64,000 nt of DNA from Microtetraspora sp. NBRC 13810 (GCF_030268685.1 NZ_BSRQ01000030.1:24676-88675), one strand, 5' to 3'; shown: positions 46,667 through 55,743, numbered from the stretch's first letter. Made by a program: numbers and translations. The notes: generated from the sequence alone by a model not told the origin.

Positions 46667-47452
46667 ATGAGCTGGTGGCAGGGGCTGCTCGGGTTCACCG
46701 CGGGCCTGCTGATCGCGGTGGTGACCACCCCCGTCGGGGTGTCGGGAGCGGTGTTCTTGCTACCGGTCCAGCTCAGCGTGCTGCAGGTGCCGAGTCCGGC
46801 GGTGACGCCCACCAACCTGCTGTTCAACGTCGTGGCCGGCCCCGGCGCGCTGCTGCGTTACCGCAGGCGTGGCCATCTCGGCGGCCCGCTGACCCGCCTG
46901 CTGGTGCTGGGCACCTTGCCCGGCGTCGTCATCGGCGCGCTCGTACGGGTCTTCCTCCTGCCCGGCGCCCAGGTGTTCCGCCTCCTGGTCGCCTGCCTGC
47001 TCTTCCCGCTCGGCCTGTGGCTGTGCGTGCGCACTGTGCGCCCGCCTCGCCACCGCAGCGCGCCCGACGGTCCCTCTCCGCGTGCCATCACCGCGCTCGC
47101 GGTGGCCGTGGGGGTGGTCGGCGGAATGTACGGCATCGGCGGCGGGTCGCTCCTCGGCCCCATCCTGGTCGGGCGCGGCCTGCCGGTCGCCGAGGTCGCG
47201 CCCGCAGCGCTGGCCTCGACGTTCCTCACCTCGATCGCCGGAGCGCTCACCTACGCCGTCCTGGCGCTGACCACCCCCGGCGACATCGCGCCGGACTGGG
47301 CGCTGGGCCTGCTCTGCGGCCTGGGCGGGCTGGCCGGCGGCTACCTCGGCGCCCACCTCCAGCCACGCCTGCCGGAAACCGGCCTGCGACTGCTGCTGGG
47401 AGTCTTGGCCATGGCCTTGGCCGGCCTCTACGCCGTCCAAGCGCTCAACTGA
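46667..47452 (+). CDS. TauE/SafE-family membrane exporter
   Basis: A 261-residue integral membrane protein with about eight helices and the family's repeated Pro/Gly motifs (FTAGLLIAVVTTPVGVSGAVFLLPVQLSVL near the start and GVVGGMYGIGGGSLLGPILVGRGLP in the second half). TauE/SafE proteins export sulfite, sulfoacetate or other organic sulfur/carboxylic anions. An AGGAG ribosome site precedes the ATG. No sulfur-metabolism gene adjoins, so specificity is open. Confidence 0.92.
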   Translation: MSWWQGLLGFTAGLLIAVVTTPVGVSGAVFLLPVQLSVLQVPSPAVTPTNLLFNVVAGPGALLRYRRRGHLGGPLTRLLVLGTLPGVVIGALVRVFLLPGAQVFRLLVACLLFPLGLWLCVRTVRPPRHRSAPDGPSPRAITALAVAVGVVGGMYGIGGGSLLGPILVGRGLPVAEVAPAALASTFLTSIAGALTYAVLALTTPGDIAPDWALGLLCGLGGLAGGYLGAHLQPRLPETGLRLLLGVLAMALAGLYAVQALN

Positions 47453-47653
47453 TCGGGTTGGTCACAGTGTGTTCGCGCCGGCCGGCCGGCCGCGGTCGTA
47501 CGGGTGCCGACAACAGCGGCTGACCATGTTGCGTGAGTCCATCGCAGCGGCGAACCGCCGGTCGTGGACCGGGTGACGGCATGCTGGCCGTACCTCGACG
47601 AAGAGCGCCGCTGGTTTGACCTTGACGCTGCGTCAGCTTCTAGCATCGGGGCC

Positions 47654-48129
47654 ATGTCGATCAGTGTTCTGGACACCTACTCCGCCATGAGGCGGATCCT
47701 GCTGGCCCCGGTCGCGGATCGCGTTGACCTGCTGGGTTCGATGCTGGAGCCCACCAGGGGCATGTACCGCTACCACCCCGGCGAGGTCGACCTGGTGGCC
47801 ATGCATCTCGCAGCGTCCGGGTTCCCCTCTATGGCGACGAGTTCGGCCCCACCCGCATCGGCGTGCCGCACCTGCACGACGACGAGATCTTCGGCAAGGT
47901 GCTCACCGGGCTCGATGTGACCGGCATGGAGAACTTCACTGCCTGGGTGCACGGCGACCCCAGCGCCGAGCGCTTCGGTCTCCCCCCGGTGGGACTGCCG
48001 ATGGGCGCCGGGTACGCCGCGGGCAACCGGCTGGTCGACACCTACCTGGCGGCGACCGGGCGGACGGCGGCGCAGGCCCTGCACGCCGAAAGCTCGGAGA
48101 TCATCGCAACCACGCTCCGCCGCGGGTGA
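47654..48129 (+). pseudogene. DUF2268 zinc-protease-like protein, internally deleted
   Basis: The start MSISVLDTYSAMRRILLAPVADRVDLLGSMLEPTRGMYRYHPGEVDLVAMHLAASGF and the end (YGDEFGPTRIGVPHLHDDEIFGKVL ... LGAGYAAGNRLVDTYLAATGRTAAQAL type, here LPMGAGYAAGNRLVDTYLAATGRTAAQA) match DUF2268. They are joined out of frame near 47822 with the middle ~120 residues missing, including the HExxH zinc site. It cannot be an active protease. Confidence 0.75.
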
Positions 48130-48139
48130 CATCGGAACG

Positions 48140-48276
48140 ATGGAGTGGACGATCCAGGAACTCGCGACGAGGCCCGGCATCACCCGCCGCACCCTGCGCA
48201 CTACGACCGCTTCGGACTCCTCGCCCCGTCCCGGATCGGCGCGAACGGATATCGCGACTACACGTCCAACGGCTGA
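48140..48276 (+). pseudogene. MerR-family regulator, N-terminal fragment, frameshifted
   Basis: MEWTIQELATRPGITRRTLR begins a MerR helix-turn-helix. A one-base shift is needed to continue with HYDRFGLLAPSRIGANGYRDYT, after which a stop ends the fragment. It lies 10 bp after the DUF2268 remnant; in intact loci these two kinds of gene are often adjacent. Confidence 0.75.
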
Positions 48277-48330
48277 GCCGGATCCCGGGTACCCCCTCGG
48301 CCGCACAAGGAGGTACCGAGCGGCCCTGGG

Positions 48331-48855
48331 TTACCGCCCGCCGCCTTCCCGCCGCTCGTCCCGTAGATAGGCCAGCACGGGGCCGACGTCCTCGTACCCA
48401 CCGGGGGCGGTCTCCGCGACCGCGTCCTCCGCTGCGTCCAACGCGTCCGCAAGCGCCGCCAGGAGGGTCGCCCGGGCTTCCTCGACCAGGCTCCGCCCCC
48501 GTGCGGTGATCTGCGTGTAGACACCCCTCCGGTCGGTCTCGCACAAATAGCGCTCGGTCAGACCGGTCTTCTCCAACCGGGCCACCAGCCGTGTCACGGA
48601 GCTCTCACTCAGCGGGATCTCCTCGGCCAGTACCTGTTGCCGCAGGTGTCCGCCGTCGTCGGAGTACGCGAGGGCGGCGAGCGCCGCGTACTCGGAGGCG
48701 GAGATGCCGTGGTGGGCGCGCAGGGCCCGCTCGGTCGCCTCCTCGATCCTCGACTCCAGCCGCCGGAGCTCCTGCCACCGCCGTTCGAGCACAGTCGGCA
48801 GCTCCACACGGGGTCGCCGAAGGGCCCGGTCCTGTGGCCTGGGCAAGCGCCCCAC
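48331..48855 (-). CDS. MarR-family transcriptional regulator
   Basis: A 174-residue regulator: helical dimerisation arms, a winged helix (GISASEYAALAALAYSDDGGHLRQQVLAEEIPLSESSVTRLVARLEKTGLTERYLCETDRRGVYTQITARGRSLVEEA) and a C-terminal helix. GTG start. It is divergent from an epimerase gene across an 89-bp gap containing a perfect 14-bp palindrome, the likely shared operator. Confidence 0.92.
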   Translation of the reverse strand: MGRLPRPQDRALRRPRVELPTVLERRWQELRRLESRIEEATERALRAHHGISASEYAALAALAYSDDGGHLRQQVLAEEIPLSESSVTRLVARLEKTGLTERYLCETDRRGVYTQITARGRSLVEEARATLLAALADALDAAEDAVAETAPGGYEDVGPVLAYLRDERREGGGR

Positions 48856-48876
48856 CTCCTTCGTGGGCGCAGCTTG

Positions 48877-48915
48877 ACAGACATCCGCCGCCGCCCTCTA
48901 CTGTCTGTACAGACA
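48877..48915. promoter_or_regulatory. MarR operator and divergent promoter
   Basis: TGTCTGTACAGACA (48902-48915) is a perfect palindrome. The half-site ACAGACA recurs at 48877-48883. TTGACA (48874-48879) and the AT-rich stretch that follows the palindrome (ATTATTGTATATGCAAAT) provide promoter-like boxes for the epimerase gene, whose start is 30 bp downstream. Binding here would block both divergent genes. Confidence 0.8.
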
Positions 48916-48944
48916 ATTATTGTATATGCAAATAGAGGGATCGC

Positions 48945-49901
48945 ATGCACGTGTTCGTGACCGGCGTGACGGGGTTCATCGGCGGCTCGGTGGCCGTTCG
49001 ACTGCTGGAGGAGGGGCATCGCGTGGCCGGCCTGGTCCGGTCGCCGGAGGCCGTGGACGGGCTGAAGCGGCTCGGTATCGAGCCGATCCCCGGCACCCTG
49101 GACGATGCGCAGGTCCTCGCCCGGGAAGCCGCGGCGGCGGACGCTGTGGTCAACGCCGCCGACAGCGACCACCGGGGAGCCGTAGCGGCCCTGATCGACG
49201 CGCTCGCCGGCTCCGGCAAGCCACTGCTCCACACCAGTGGCTCCAGCATCGTCGGTGGCGACGATCGCGGGGAGGCGTCCGAGCGCGTCTACACCGAGGA
49301 GGAGATGGCGCCGGGTAGTGGATGGGAACCCGCTTCGGACAAGGCCGCGCGCGTGGCCCTCGACCGGCTCGTCCTCGCCGCGCGCGAGCGCGATGTCCGC
49401 TCGGTCGTACTGTGCAACACACTGATCTACGGCCATGGGCGCGGCCTCGCGCGGGACAGTGTCCAGATTCCCCGGCTGGTCCGGCAAGCTGAGGCGAGCG
49501 GGGTCGTACGGCACGTCGGCGCCGGGAACAACATCTGGTCTAACGTGCACATCGACGACGTGGCCGACCTGTACGTACGGGCCCTCAAGGCCGCGCCCGC
49601 CGGGTCGTTCGCCTTCGTGGAGAACGGCGAGGAGTCCTTCGGCCGGCTGGCGCAGGCGATCGCCGACAGCCTCGGGCTCGGCGCCCCGCAGCCGTGGGAC
49701 ATCGACGCCGCAATCGCCGAGTGGGGCTTCGAACCGGCCGTCTACGCACTCGGGTCGAACAGCCGCGTGCGCGGCACCTTTGCCCGCACGGAGCTGGGGT
49801 GGCGGCCGCGGCACGACTCGGCGGTGGAGTGGATCCGCGCCGAGGTCACGGGCCTGCGGTCGTCGCCGCAGGCGAGCTTCGGCGGGCCGGCCGTCGGGTG
49901 A
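48945..49901 (+). CDS. NAD-dependent epimerase/dehydratase family protein
   Basis: A 318-residue extended short-chain dehydrogenase. The nucleotide motif GVTGFIGGSVAVRLLEEGH is at residue ~7, with DAVVNAADSDHRG, TSGSSIVGG and ARERDVRSVVLCNTLIYGHG further along. The classical catalytic YxxxK is not at the expected place (SDKAARVALDR region), so it is probably a redox or NADPH-binding member of the YeeZ/SDR_a5 type. It is controlled by the divergent MarR gene through the palindrome upstream. Confidence 0.9.
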   Translation: MHVFVTGVTGFIGGSVAVRLLEEGHRVAGLVRSPEAVDGLKRLGIEPIPGTLDDAQVLAREAAAADAVVNAADSDHRGAVAALIDALAGSGKPLLHTSGSSIVGGDDRGEASERVYTEEEMAPGSGWEPASDKAARVALDRLVLAARERDVRSVVLCNTLIYGHGRGLARDSVQIPRLVRQAEASGVVRHVGAGNNIWSNVHIDDVADLYVRALKAAPAGSFAFVENGEESFGRLAQAIADSLGLGAPQPWDIDAAIAEWGFEPAVYALGSNSRVRGTFARTELGWRPRHDSAVEWIRAEVTGLRSSPQASFGGPAVG

Positions 49902-49979
49902 GGCGGCGGGTCTGAGAGTGATCGCGGCCCAGCTTGCGGACGGCCGGAGTCGGGACGAGGCATCGTGAGAGAGGCGACC

Positions 49980-50669
49980 ATGGAACAAGGTACCCACGGC
50001 GAGCTCCTTGCTCGCCTGGCCGAGATGTTAGGGACTGCCACGACCACGCACCCCCTGCGGGTCGCCATCGATGGGCCGCCTGCCGCCGGCAAGACCACAC
50101 TGGCCGACGAACTCGCCGTCGTCCTACGCGCGCAGGGCCGCGAAGTCATACGCGCGACGATCGAAGGCTTCCTGTTCCCCCGAGCACAGCGCTATCGACG
50201 CGGCGAGTACTCGCCCGAGGGCTGCTATTTCGACAGCCACGACCACGACACCCTTTGCCGGGTACTGCTCGATCCGCTGGGCCCGGGCGGAGATCGAAGG
50301 TTCCGGCAGGCGGTCTACGACAGAGCAACGGACACGGAACTGTCCCTGCCGATCACCACCGCCTCACCGGACGCCGTGCTGCTCTTCGACGGCGTCTTCC
50401 TCCTGCGCCCGGAGCTGGTCGACCGATGGGACCTGCGCATCTTCATGTCCGTCGCGTTCGAGCGGACGTTGGACCGCGCCCGGGCCCGGGGCCGGGCACT
50501 GGCCGGATCCGTCGCCGACGCAGCCGAGATCGAGCGGGCTTGGCGCAACCGCTACATCCCCTCCCAACAGCTCTACTTCGCCACGGCCGGCCCGACCGAT
50601 CACGCCGACATCATCGTGAACAACGATGAGCTCCAGGGGCCCGCCTGGGAAGTCCGGCCACACCGATGA
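49980..50669 (+). CDS. Uridine/cytidine kinase-like P-loop kinase
   Basis: A 229-residue P-loop protein: RVAIDGPPAAGKTTLADELA holds the Walker A motif, IEGFLFPRAQRYRRGEYSPEGCYFDSHDHD resembles the substrate loop of uridine kinases, VLLFDGVFLLRPEL is the Walker B-like strand, and DADIIVNN (here DHADIIVNN) is a characteristic C-terminal end. The ATG at 49980 follows AGAGAGG. Likely a nucleoside or small-molecule kinase. Monocistronic. Confidence 0.88.
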   Translation: MEQGTHGELLARLAEMLGTATTTHPLRVAIDGPPAAGKTTLADELAVVLRAQGREVIRATIEGFLFPRAQRYRRGEYSPEGCYFDSHDHDTLCRVLLDPLGPGGDRRFRQAVYDRATDTELSLPITTASPDAVLLFDGVFLLRPELVDRWDLRIFMSVAFERTLDRARARGRALAGSVADAAEIERAWRNRYIPSQQLYFATAGPTDHADIIVNNDELQGPAWEVRPHR

Positions 50670-50857
50670 TCTGACCCTTGCTCTGCGGGGCTTCCACGCC
50701 TCTTCTGATACCGACAGCTTTGAAGATCGTTAAGCCGCGTACGGGAAGTAGGCTGACCGCGATCGCCCGCACCGGTGAAGGGGCCGCTGATGCCCCCGCC
50801 GTCAGATGCCGGTCGGGGCCGGGTTCCTCCTGGGCGAGCTGGTTGACCTGGCGCTGA

Positions 50858-51330
50858 TCAGCGGTGGGCCGTCGCGATGAGGCGGCGCAGTGCGGCGTGG
50901 GCGGGTGGGCCCCATGCGGGCTTGCCGCCTGGGCGGCCGCGGACGCCGGCTTCGCCGATGAGGATGCCGCTGAGGGCGCGTCCCACCGCCCATCCGCGAG
51001 CGCGGCGCAAGGTCGCGGCGTCCGGGGCCGGCTGGTAGGCGGCATGGAAGCGGTCGGCGGTGCCGTCCGGCAGCAGAATCCAAGCGGCAGCGAGGTCGCA
51101 GGCCGGATCGCCCGCGAAGAGATCGCCGAAATCGATCACGCCGCAGATCGTGCCGTCCGCGGTGAGGACGTTGGCCGGATGCAGGTCGCCGTGGAGCCAT
51201 AGCGCCGGGCCGGCCCAGTCGGGCGCGGCGGCGGCGTCTTCCCAGACCGCGCGGACAGCCTCCGGGTCGGGGATGCGGAGCAACAGTAGCCGGATGGCGA
51301 CCGCCCGTTCCGGTTTCCGGAGGGGGAGCT
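50858..51330 (-). pseudogene. Aminoglycoside phosphotransferase-like kinase, N-terminally truncated
   Basis: The frame PEAVRAVWEDAAAAPDWAGPALWLHGDLHPANVLTADGTICGVIDFGDLFAGDPACDLAAAW carries the APH-family catalytic HGDxHPxN loop and the metal-binding DFGD. The C-terminal helices follow to the stop. The N-lobe (ATP-binding part, ~120 residues) is not found in frame upstream, where only out-of-frame pieces remain. It is a remnant without ATP-binding lobe. Confidence 0.7.
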
Positions 51331-51502
51331 GGCTCGTGAAAGGCGCGGGCGCCAGGTAGCCCGATCAGGTCTGCCACCGCCCGGCTGGCGACGGCCCGCA
51401 GTGGTGAGCTGGTCGAAGCACCCTGACGTGACGGCGCTGCGGAGATGTTCCTCAACCCCCGCGAGGACAACGGTCCATCGGTCCGGCCCGCCGCGGCGGC
51501 GT

Positions 51503-52438
51503 TCAGCGCGAGGTTGCCCAGTCCGGCGCCCAGGTCCCGGCGGCGCCGTGGCCGGCCGTTGCGGCGGCGAGGTGGCTGCGGAGGGTGGCCAGCGCTGGGT
51601 GGGGGTTGTCGCGGTGCCACAGGAGCGAGTGCGGGTAGACGGGCGTCGGGTCGGTCACCGGGATGCGGCGCAGGCCGTGGCCGGCGGGCCAGACCAGGCG
51701 GGTCTGCTCGCCCATGAAGGTGGCCAGGGCCGGGGTGTCGGCGATGGTGTCGAGGAGCGCGTCGGAGCCGAAGTTGGGGCCGGTCGCCTCGATGGTGAGG
51801 CCGAACTCGGCGACGAGATCGTCGTAGTAGGCGGCCCACTCGGTTCCCGGGACGATGCCGGGCATCCAGATCCGGTGCCCGGCGAGCTGAGCGACGGTCA
51901 CCGAGCGGGCGCCGGCCAGCGCGTGGGCGGGCCCGGTGAGGAGCTGGAGCGGTTCGTCGAGCACCCGGACGGATTCGATGTCCTCAGGAAGGGGCCGGCC
52001 GGGCACGGCGACGGCGCGGAAGGACGTGTCGATCGCACCGGACCGGATGGCTGCGAGGGCGGTCTCGATCTCGAACAGCATCACCACGTCGAGCTCGATC
52101 TCGGGGTGCGCGCGGTGAAAGCCGCGCATCAGACCCGACGCCGCGCCGCGCGAGGCGATCACGTCGACGCGCAGCGGACGGCGGCCGGGGAGCACGGACG
52201 CGACCGCGCGCTCGGCGACGCGCAGCAGCTCGCGCGCGTGGGGCAGGAACGCCTGCCCGTCGATGGTGAGCTCGGCGCCACGCGCGGTGCGGGTGAACAG
52301 CCGCACGCCGAGGTTGCGCTCCAGCGCGGCGATGCGCTTGGAGACGGCCTGCTGGGTGACCGCCAGCTCGGCGGCGGCCTCCTGGAATTGCCCCGCGTCG
52401 GCGGCGGCGACGAAGGTCCGGACGGTGTCGAGGTCCAT
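51503..52438 (-). CDS. LysR-family transcriptional regulator
   Basis: A 311-residue regulator. The N-terminal LysR helix-turn-helix is FVAAADAGQFQEAAAELAVTQQAVSKRIAALERNLGVRLFTRTARGAELT, and the C-terminal periplasmic-binding-like effector domain runs from ~90 to ~300. It is divergent from an MFS exporter gene across a 133-bp gap and likely activates that transporter in response to its substrate. Confidence 0.93.
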   Translation of the reverse strand: MDLDTVRTFVAAADAGQFQEAAAELAVTQQAVSKRIAALERNLGVRLFTRTARGAELTIDGQAFLPHARELLRVAERAVASVLPGRRPLRVDVIASRGAASGLMRGFHRAHPEIELDVVMLFEIETALAAIRSGAIDTSFRAVAVPGRPLPEDIESVRVLDEPLQLLTGPAHALAGARSVTVAQLAGHRIWMPGIVPGTEWAAYYDDLVAEFGLTIEATGPNFGSDALLDTIADTPALATFMGEQTRLVWPAGHGLRRIPVTDPTPVYPHSLLWHRDNPHPALATLRSHLAAATAGHGAAGTWAPDWATSR

Positions 52439-52571
52439 GCGGACACTCTATGGGTACAACCGTTGGCTGTGTCCGGGCGGCCTTGCGTTGTTTGATCCCC
52501 TGGTACGGCGCGCGCTTTGATGCTCCCGATCGCGGATCGGTTGTGCGGATGAGTGGCGAGGAGCGTCGGGC

Positions 52572-53867
52572 ATGCGGAGCGGGCACCGGTTGGGGCGGCA
52601 GTTCGGGTGGCTCTGGGGAGCGTACGGGACCAGCGCGCTCGGCACGTGGCTCGCCTTCGGCGCGTTCCCGCTGATCGCCATCCAGGTGTTGCACGCCGGA
52701 CCGGCCGAGGTCGCGGCGTTGTCCTCCGTGGGGGCTCTGGCGGGCGCGGCCGTGGCGGTACCGCTCGGCCCGTGGGTGGAGTTCCGCCGCAAGCGGCCGG
52801 TGCTGATCACGGTCGACCTGGTGCGGTTCGCGGCGCTGCTGACGATCCCCATCGCGTTCGCGCTCGGCGTGCTCTCCTTCGTCCAGCTCCTGCTGGTCTC
52901 GGTCGTCGTCGCGGCGGCCGACATCACCTTCCGCGCCGCCTCCGGCGCGTACCTGAAGACGCTGCTGCGGGCCGAGGACCTGCTCGTCGCCAACGCCCGG
53001 TTCGAGTCCACGGCCTGGACGACCACGATCATCGGACCGCCGCTGGGCGGCGCGGCAGTCGGGCTCCTCGGTCCGGTGGCGACGGTGGTGGCCGACGCGG
53101 TCAGCTACCTGCTCTCGGCCCTGGGCATAAGCGCGATGGGCGGCCGGGAGCCACGACCCGAACGCCGGGAGGCCGCGCGCATGCGGGCCGGGGACCTGCT
53201 CGACGGGTGGCGGTACATCCTCGCCGACGCGACGCTGCGTGCGCTGTTCTTCAACACCGCCTTGTTCAACGGCCTGGTGATGGCCATCGACGCGCTGCTG
53301 GCCGTCCTGATGCTCGGCCGACTCGGGTTCGCGCCGTGGCAGTACGGACTCGCCTTCGCCGCGCCCGCGATCGGCGGGCTGCTCGGCGCGCGGCTGGCCC
53401 GACCGCTCGTCACCCGGTTCGGGCAGCACCGGGTCCTGGTCGTGACCGGGACGCTGCGCGCGCTCTGGCCCCTCGGCCTGGTCTTCCTGGGGCCGGGCAC
53501 CGGCGGGCTGCTGCTGGTGATGGGCGTCGAACTCGGGCTCATCTTCTGCTGCGGGGTCTTCAACCCCGTCTACGCCACGTACCGCCTCGAGCGCACCGCG
53601 ACCGGCCGGATCACCCGCACGCTGTCCGCCTGGTCGGTGACGACCAAGGCTTCGACGGCGCTCCTGACGGCAGTCTGGGGCGTGCTGGGCGGCCTGCTCG
53701 GCCCGCATACGGCCATCGGCCTGGCTGGTGTGCTCCTGCTGGCGACCCCGCTACTGCTCCCCCGGCGCGGCGCGGCACATCGTGGCTCACCTGCCCCGAT
53801 ACGTACTCGGCCCCGGCGCGCGATACGCGTGTCAGGGGCGCCCTCATCACCCAAGGAGAGAACATGA
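52572..53867 (+). CDS. Major facilitator superfamily transporter (MDR type)
   Basis: A 431-residue protein with about twelve hydrophobic helices. It resembles MFS_3/EntS-type drug exporters (LWGAYGTSALGTWLAFGAFPLIAIQ ... EFRRKRPVLITVDLVRFAALL ... LVANARFESTAWTTTIIGPPLGGAAVG). A GAGGAG ribosome site precedes the ATG. The stop overlaps the next gene (ATGA). A LysR regulator is divergent. Probably a small-molecule efflux pump. Confidence 0.92.
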   Translation: MRSGHRLGRQFGWLWGAYGTSALGTWLAFGAFPLIAIQVLHAGPAEVAALSSVGALAGAAVAVPLGPWVEFRRKRPVLITVDLVRFAALLTIPIAFALGVLSFVQLLLVSVVVAAADITFRAASGAYLKTLLRAEDLLVANARFESTAWTTTIIGPPLGGAAVGLLGPVATVVADAVSYLLSALGISAMGGREPRPERREAARMRAGDLLDGWRYILADATLRALFFNTALFNGLVMAIDALLAVLMLGRLGFAPWQYGLAFAAPAIGGLLGARLARPLVTRFGQHRVLVVTGTLRALWPLGLVFLGPGTGGLLLVMGVELGLIFCCGVFNPVYATYRLERTATGRITRTLSAWSVTTKASTALLTAVWGVLGGLLGPHTAIGLAGVLLLATPLLLPRRGAAHRGSPAPIRTRPRRAIRVSGAPSSPKERT

Positions 53868-54493
53868 CCGTCACGACCCCGGCGCTGGACCCCCGGACGG
53901 CCGCACTGCTCGTCATGGATTACCAGCAGGAAATCCTGTCCTCGCTCCCCGGCCTGGACAACCCGGAGGCGCTGCTGTCACGGGTGGCCGGCGCCATCGC
54001 CGACATGCGAGCGTACGGCGCCGCCATCGTCTACGTGCGAGTCGGATTCACCGAAGCCGACTGGGCGGCGATCCCGCCGGCCAACAGGACTTTCTCCTTC
54101 CTCGGCCGGCAGCGCCTCATGCACCACGCGGATCCCGCCACGAACATCCACCGTCAGCTCGCTCCCGAGCCCGGCGACATCACCATCCGCAAGACCCGCT
54201 ACGGCGCGCTGTCCACGACGGACCTGGACCGGCGACTGCGGGATCGCGGCATCACCACCCTGGTCATCGCCGGCATCACCACCAGCGGCGTCGTACTGTC
54301 CACCGTCACCGACGCCGCCGACCGCGACTACCGGCTCTACGTGCTCTCCGACGGCGTCACCGACCCGGACCCGCAGGTCCACCAGACCCTGATGACCAGC
54401 GTCTTCCCCAGGCTGGCCCACGTCATCGACACCGCCGAACTGCGTTCGCTGCTGCACGGAAGCCATAGCGGGACCTACGAGGCCAGCCGCTGA
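53864..54493 (+). CDS. Isochorismatase-like cysteine-hydrolase-family protein lacking the nucleophile
   Basis: A 209-residue protein of the isochorismatase family: VMDYQQEI holds the catalytic Asp and RKTRYGALSTTDLDRRLRDRGITTLVIAGITTSGVVLSTVTDAADRDYRL the Lys and the Cys region. At the nucleophile position the usual Cys is Val (TSGVV), so amidohydrolase chemistry by Cys is not expected. It may be a binding or isochorismatase-like lyase form. It is translationally coupled to the MFS transporter, and its end overlaps the convergent XRE gene by 19 bp. Confidence 0.88.
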   Translation: MTVTTPALDPRTAALLVMDYQQEILSSLPGLDNPEALLSRVAGAIADMRAYGAAIVYVRVGFTEADWAAIPPANRTFSFLGRQRLMHHADPATNIHRQLAPEPGDITIRKTRYGALSTTDLDRRLRDRGITTLVIAGITTSGVVLSTVTDAADRDYRLYVLSDGVTDPDPQVHQTLMTSVFPRLAHVIDTAELRSLLHGSHSGTYEASR

Positions 54494-54777
54494 CGTGCGT
54501 TGTGACCCGGGCTGGTCGGTTCGACCCCGCGTTCGGGCTGGTTGATCTCAGCCCACACCGCGTCGAGGGAGAGGCCGAGGACGTCGGCGATCGCCGCGAC
54601 GGTCGGGAAGGCGGGGGTCGCTATGCGGCCCGTCTCGATCTTCCGGAGGGTCTCCGGTGAGACACGTGCGTCGAGCGCGGTCTCGAGCATCGAGCGCTCT
54701 CCCCTGGCGCGACGCAACAGGGCGCCGAGGCGCTGTCCGCGCTCGACCTCTGCGGGTGTGAGCGGCAACCTGACCAT
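54475..54777 (-). CDS. XRE-family helix-turn-helix regulator
   Basis: A 100-residue one-domain regulator: RLGALLRRARGERSMLETALDARVSPETLRKIETGRIATPAFPTVAAIADVLGLSLDAVW is a Cro/CI-type helix-turn-helix. It is divergent from a methionine-aminopeptidase gene across 66 bp holding two copies of ACCGGGATA, likely its binding sites. The 3' end overlaps the isochorismatase-like gene. Confidence 0.9.
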   Translation of the reverse strand: MVRLPLTPAEVERGQRLGALLRRARGERSMLETALDARVSPETLRKIETGRIATPAFPTVAAIADVLGLSLDAVWAEINQPERGVEPTSPGHNARQRLAS

Positions 54778-54792
54778 GGCTCCGATTCTAAT

Positions 54793-54816
54793 ACCGGGAT
54801 AATATGACCGGGATAG
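54793..54816. promoter_or_regulatory. Tandem 9-bp repeats, likely XRE operator
   Basis: ACCGGGATA occurs at 54793-54801 and again at 54807-54815, a spacing of 14 bp. The repeats lie between the XRE start (54777) and the aminopeptidase start (54844), with an AT-rich TAATATG between them that could be a -10 element (TAATAT). Placement suits repression of both genes by the XRE protein. Confidence 0.6.
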
Positions 54817-54843
54817 TTATTGGTTGCGTGAGGAAGGCGTCGC

Positions 54844-55626
54844 ATGATCGAGATCCTGAACCCCCCCGAGCTGGCCCGGGCAAGAGAGACAGGCGCCCTG
54901 GTCGCTCACATCTTGCAGACGCTGAAGAGCCGCAGCGCAGTGGGCACGAACCTCCTGGACATCGACCGGTGGGCCCAGGCCATGATCATCGAGGCCGGGG
55001 CGCTGTCCTGCTACGTCGACTACGAGCCATCGTTCGGACGCGGGCCGTTCGGCCACTACATCTGCACGGCCGTCAACGACGCCGTGCTCCACGGACTGCC
55101 ATACGACTACACGCTTGCCGACGGCGACCTGCTGACGCTCGACCTCGCCGTCTCCAAAGGCGGAGTCGCCGCGGACTCTGCCATCAGCTTCATCGTGGGC
55201 GACTCAAAGCCCCCGGAGAGCGTCGCGATGATCAGCGCAACCGAACGCGCATTGAGCGCAGGCATCGCGGCTGCCGGTCCCGGAGCTCGCATCGGCGACA
55301 TCTCCCATGCCATCGGCTCGGTCCTCAGCGAGGCGGGATATCCGATCAACACCGAGTTCGGAGGTCATGGCATCGGATCAACGATGCACCAGGACCCGCA
55401 CGTCTCAAACACCGGACGGCCCGGCCGTGGATACAGACTGCGCCCTGGACTGCTGCTCGCCCTGGAACCGTGGGTCATGGCGGACACCGCCGAACTCATC
55501 ACCGACGCCGACGGCTGGACGCTCCGAAGTGCGACAGGCTGCCGGACAGCACACAGTGAGCACACGATCGCCATCACCAACGACGGAGCCGAAATCCTCA
55601 CCTTGCCGAAACAGGCACAACCGTAA
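54844..55626 (+). CDS. map: Type I methionine aminopeptidase (second copy type)
   Basis: A 260-residue MetAP-I-fold protein. All ligands of the two-metal site and the proton-shuttle His are visible: His83 (VLHGLP), Asp100 (LTLDLAV), Asp111 (AADSAIS), His175 (GGHGIG), Glu208 (LALEPW) and Glu239 (HSEHTI). It removes N-terminal Met. The divergent XRE gene with tandem repeats suggests a regulated, non-housekeeping copy, as found for spare MetAPs in some antibiotic-producing actinomycetes. Whether it gives inhibitor tolerance is inference. Confidence 0.92.
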   Translation: MIEILNPPELARARETGALVAHILQTLKSRSAVGTNLLDIDRWAQAMIIEAGALSCYVDYEPSFGRGPFGHYICTAVNDAVLHGLPYDYTLADGDLLTLDLAVSKGGVAADSAISFIVGDSKPPESVAMISATERALSAGIAAAGPGARIGDISHAIGSVLSEAGYPINTEFGGHGIGSTMHQDPHVSNTGRPGRGYRLRPGLLLALEPWVMADTAELITDADGWTLRSATGCRTAHSEHTIAITNDGAEILTLPKQAQP

Positions 55627-55743
55627 GGACGAAGCCTGTTCCCCTGGCGCGTCATCGCTGATCACCGGTGAAACGATCCGCCGATATGAGCAGCCATACC
55701 CCGGGTCGCTCATTCATATCGCCGACACGCGCGAGGGCTTCCC

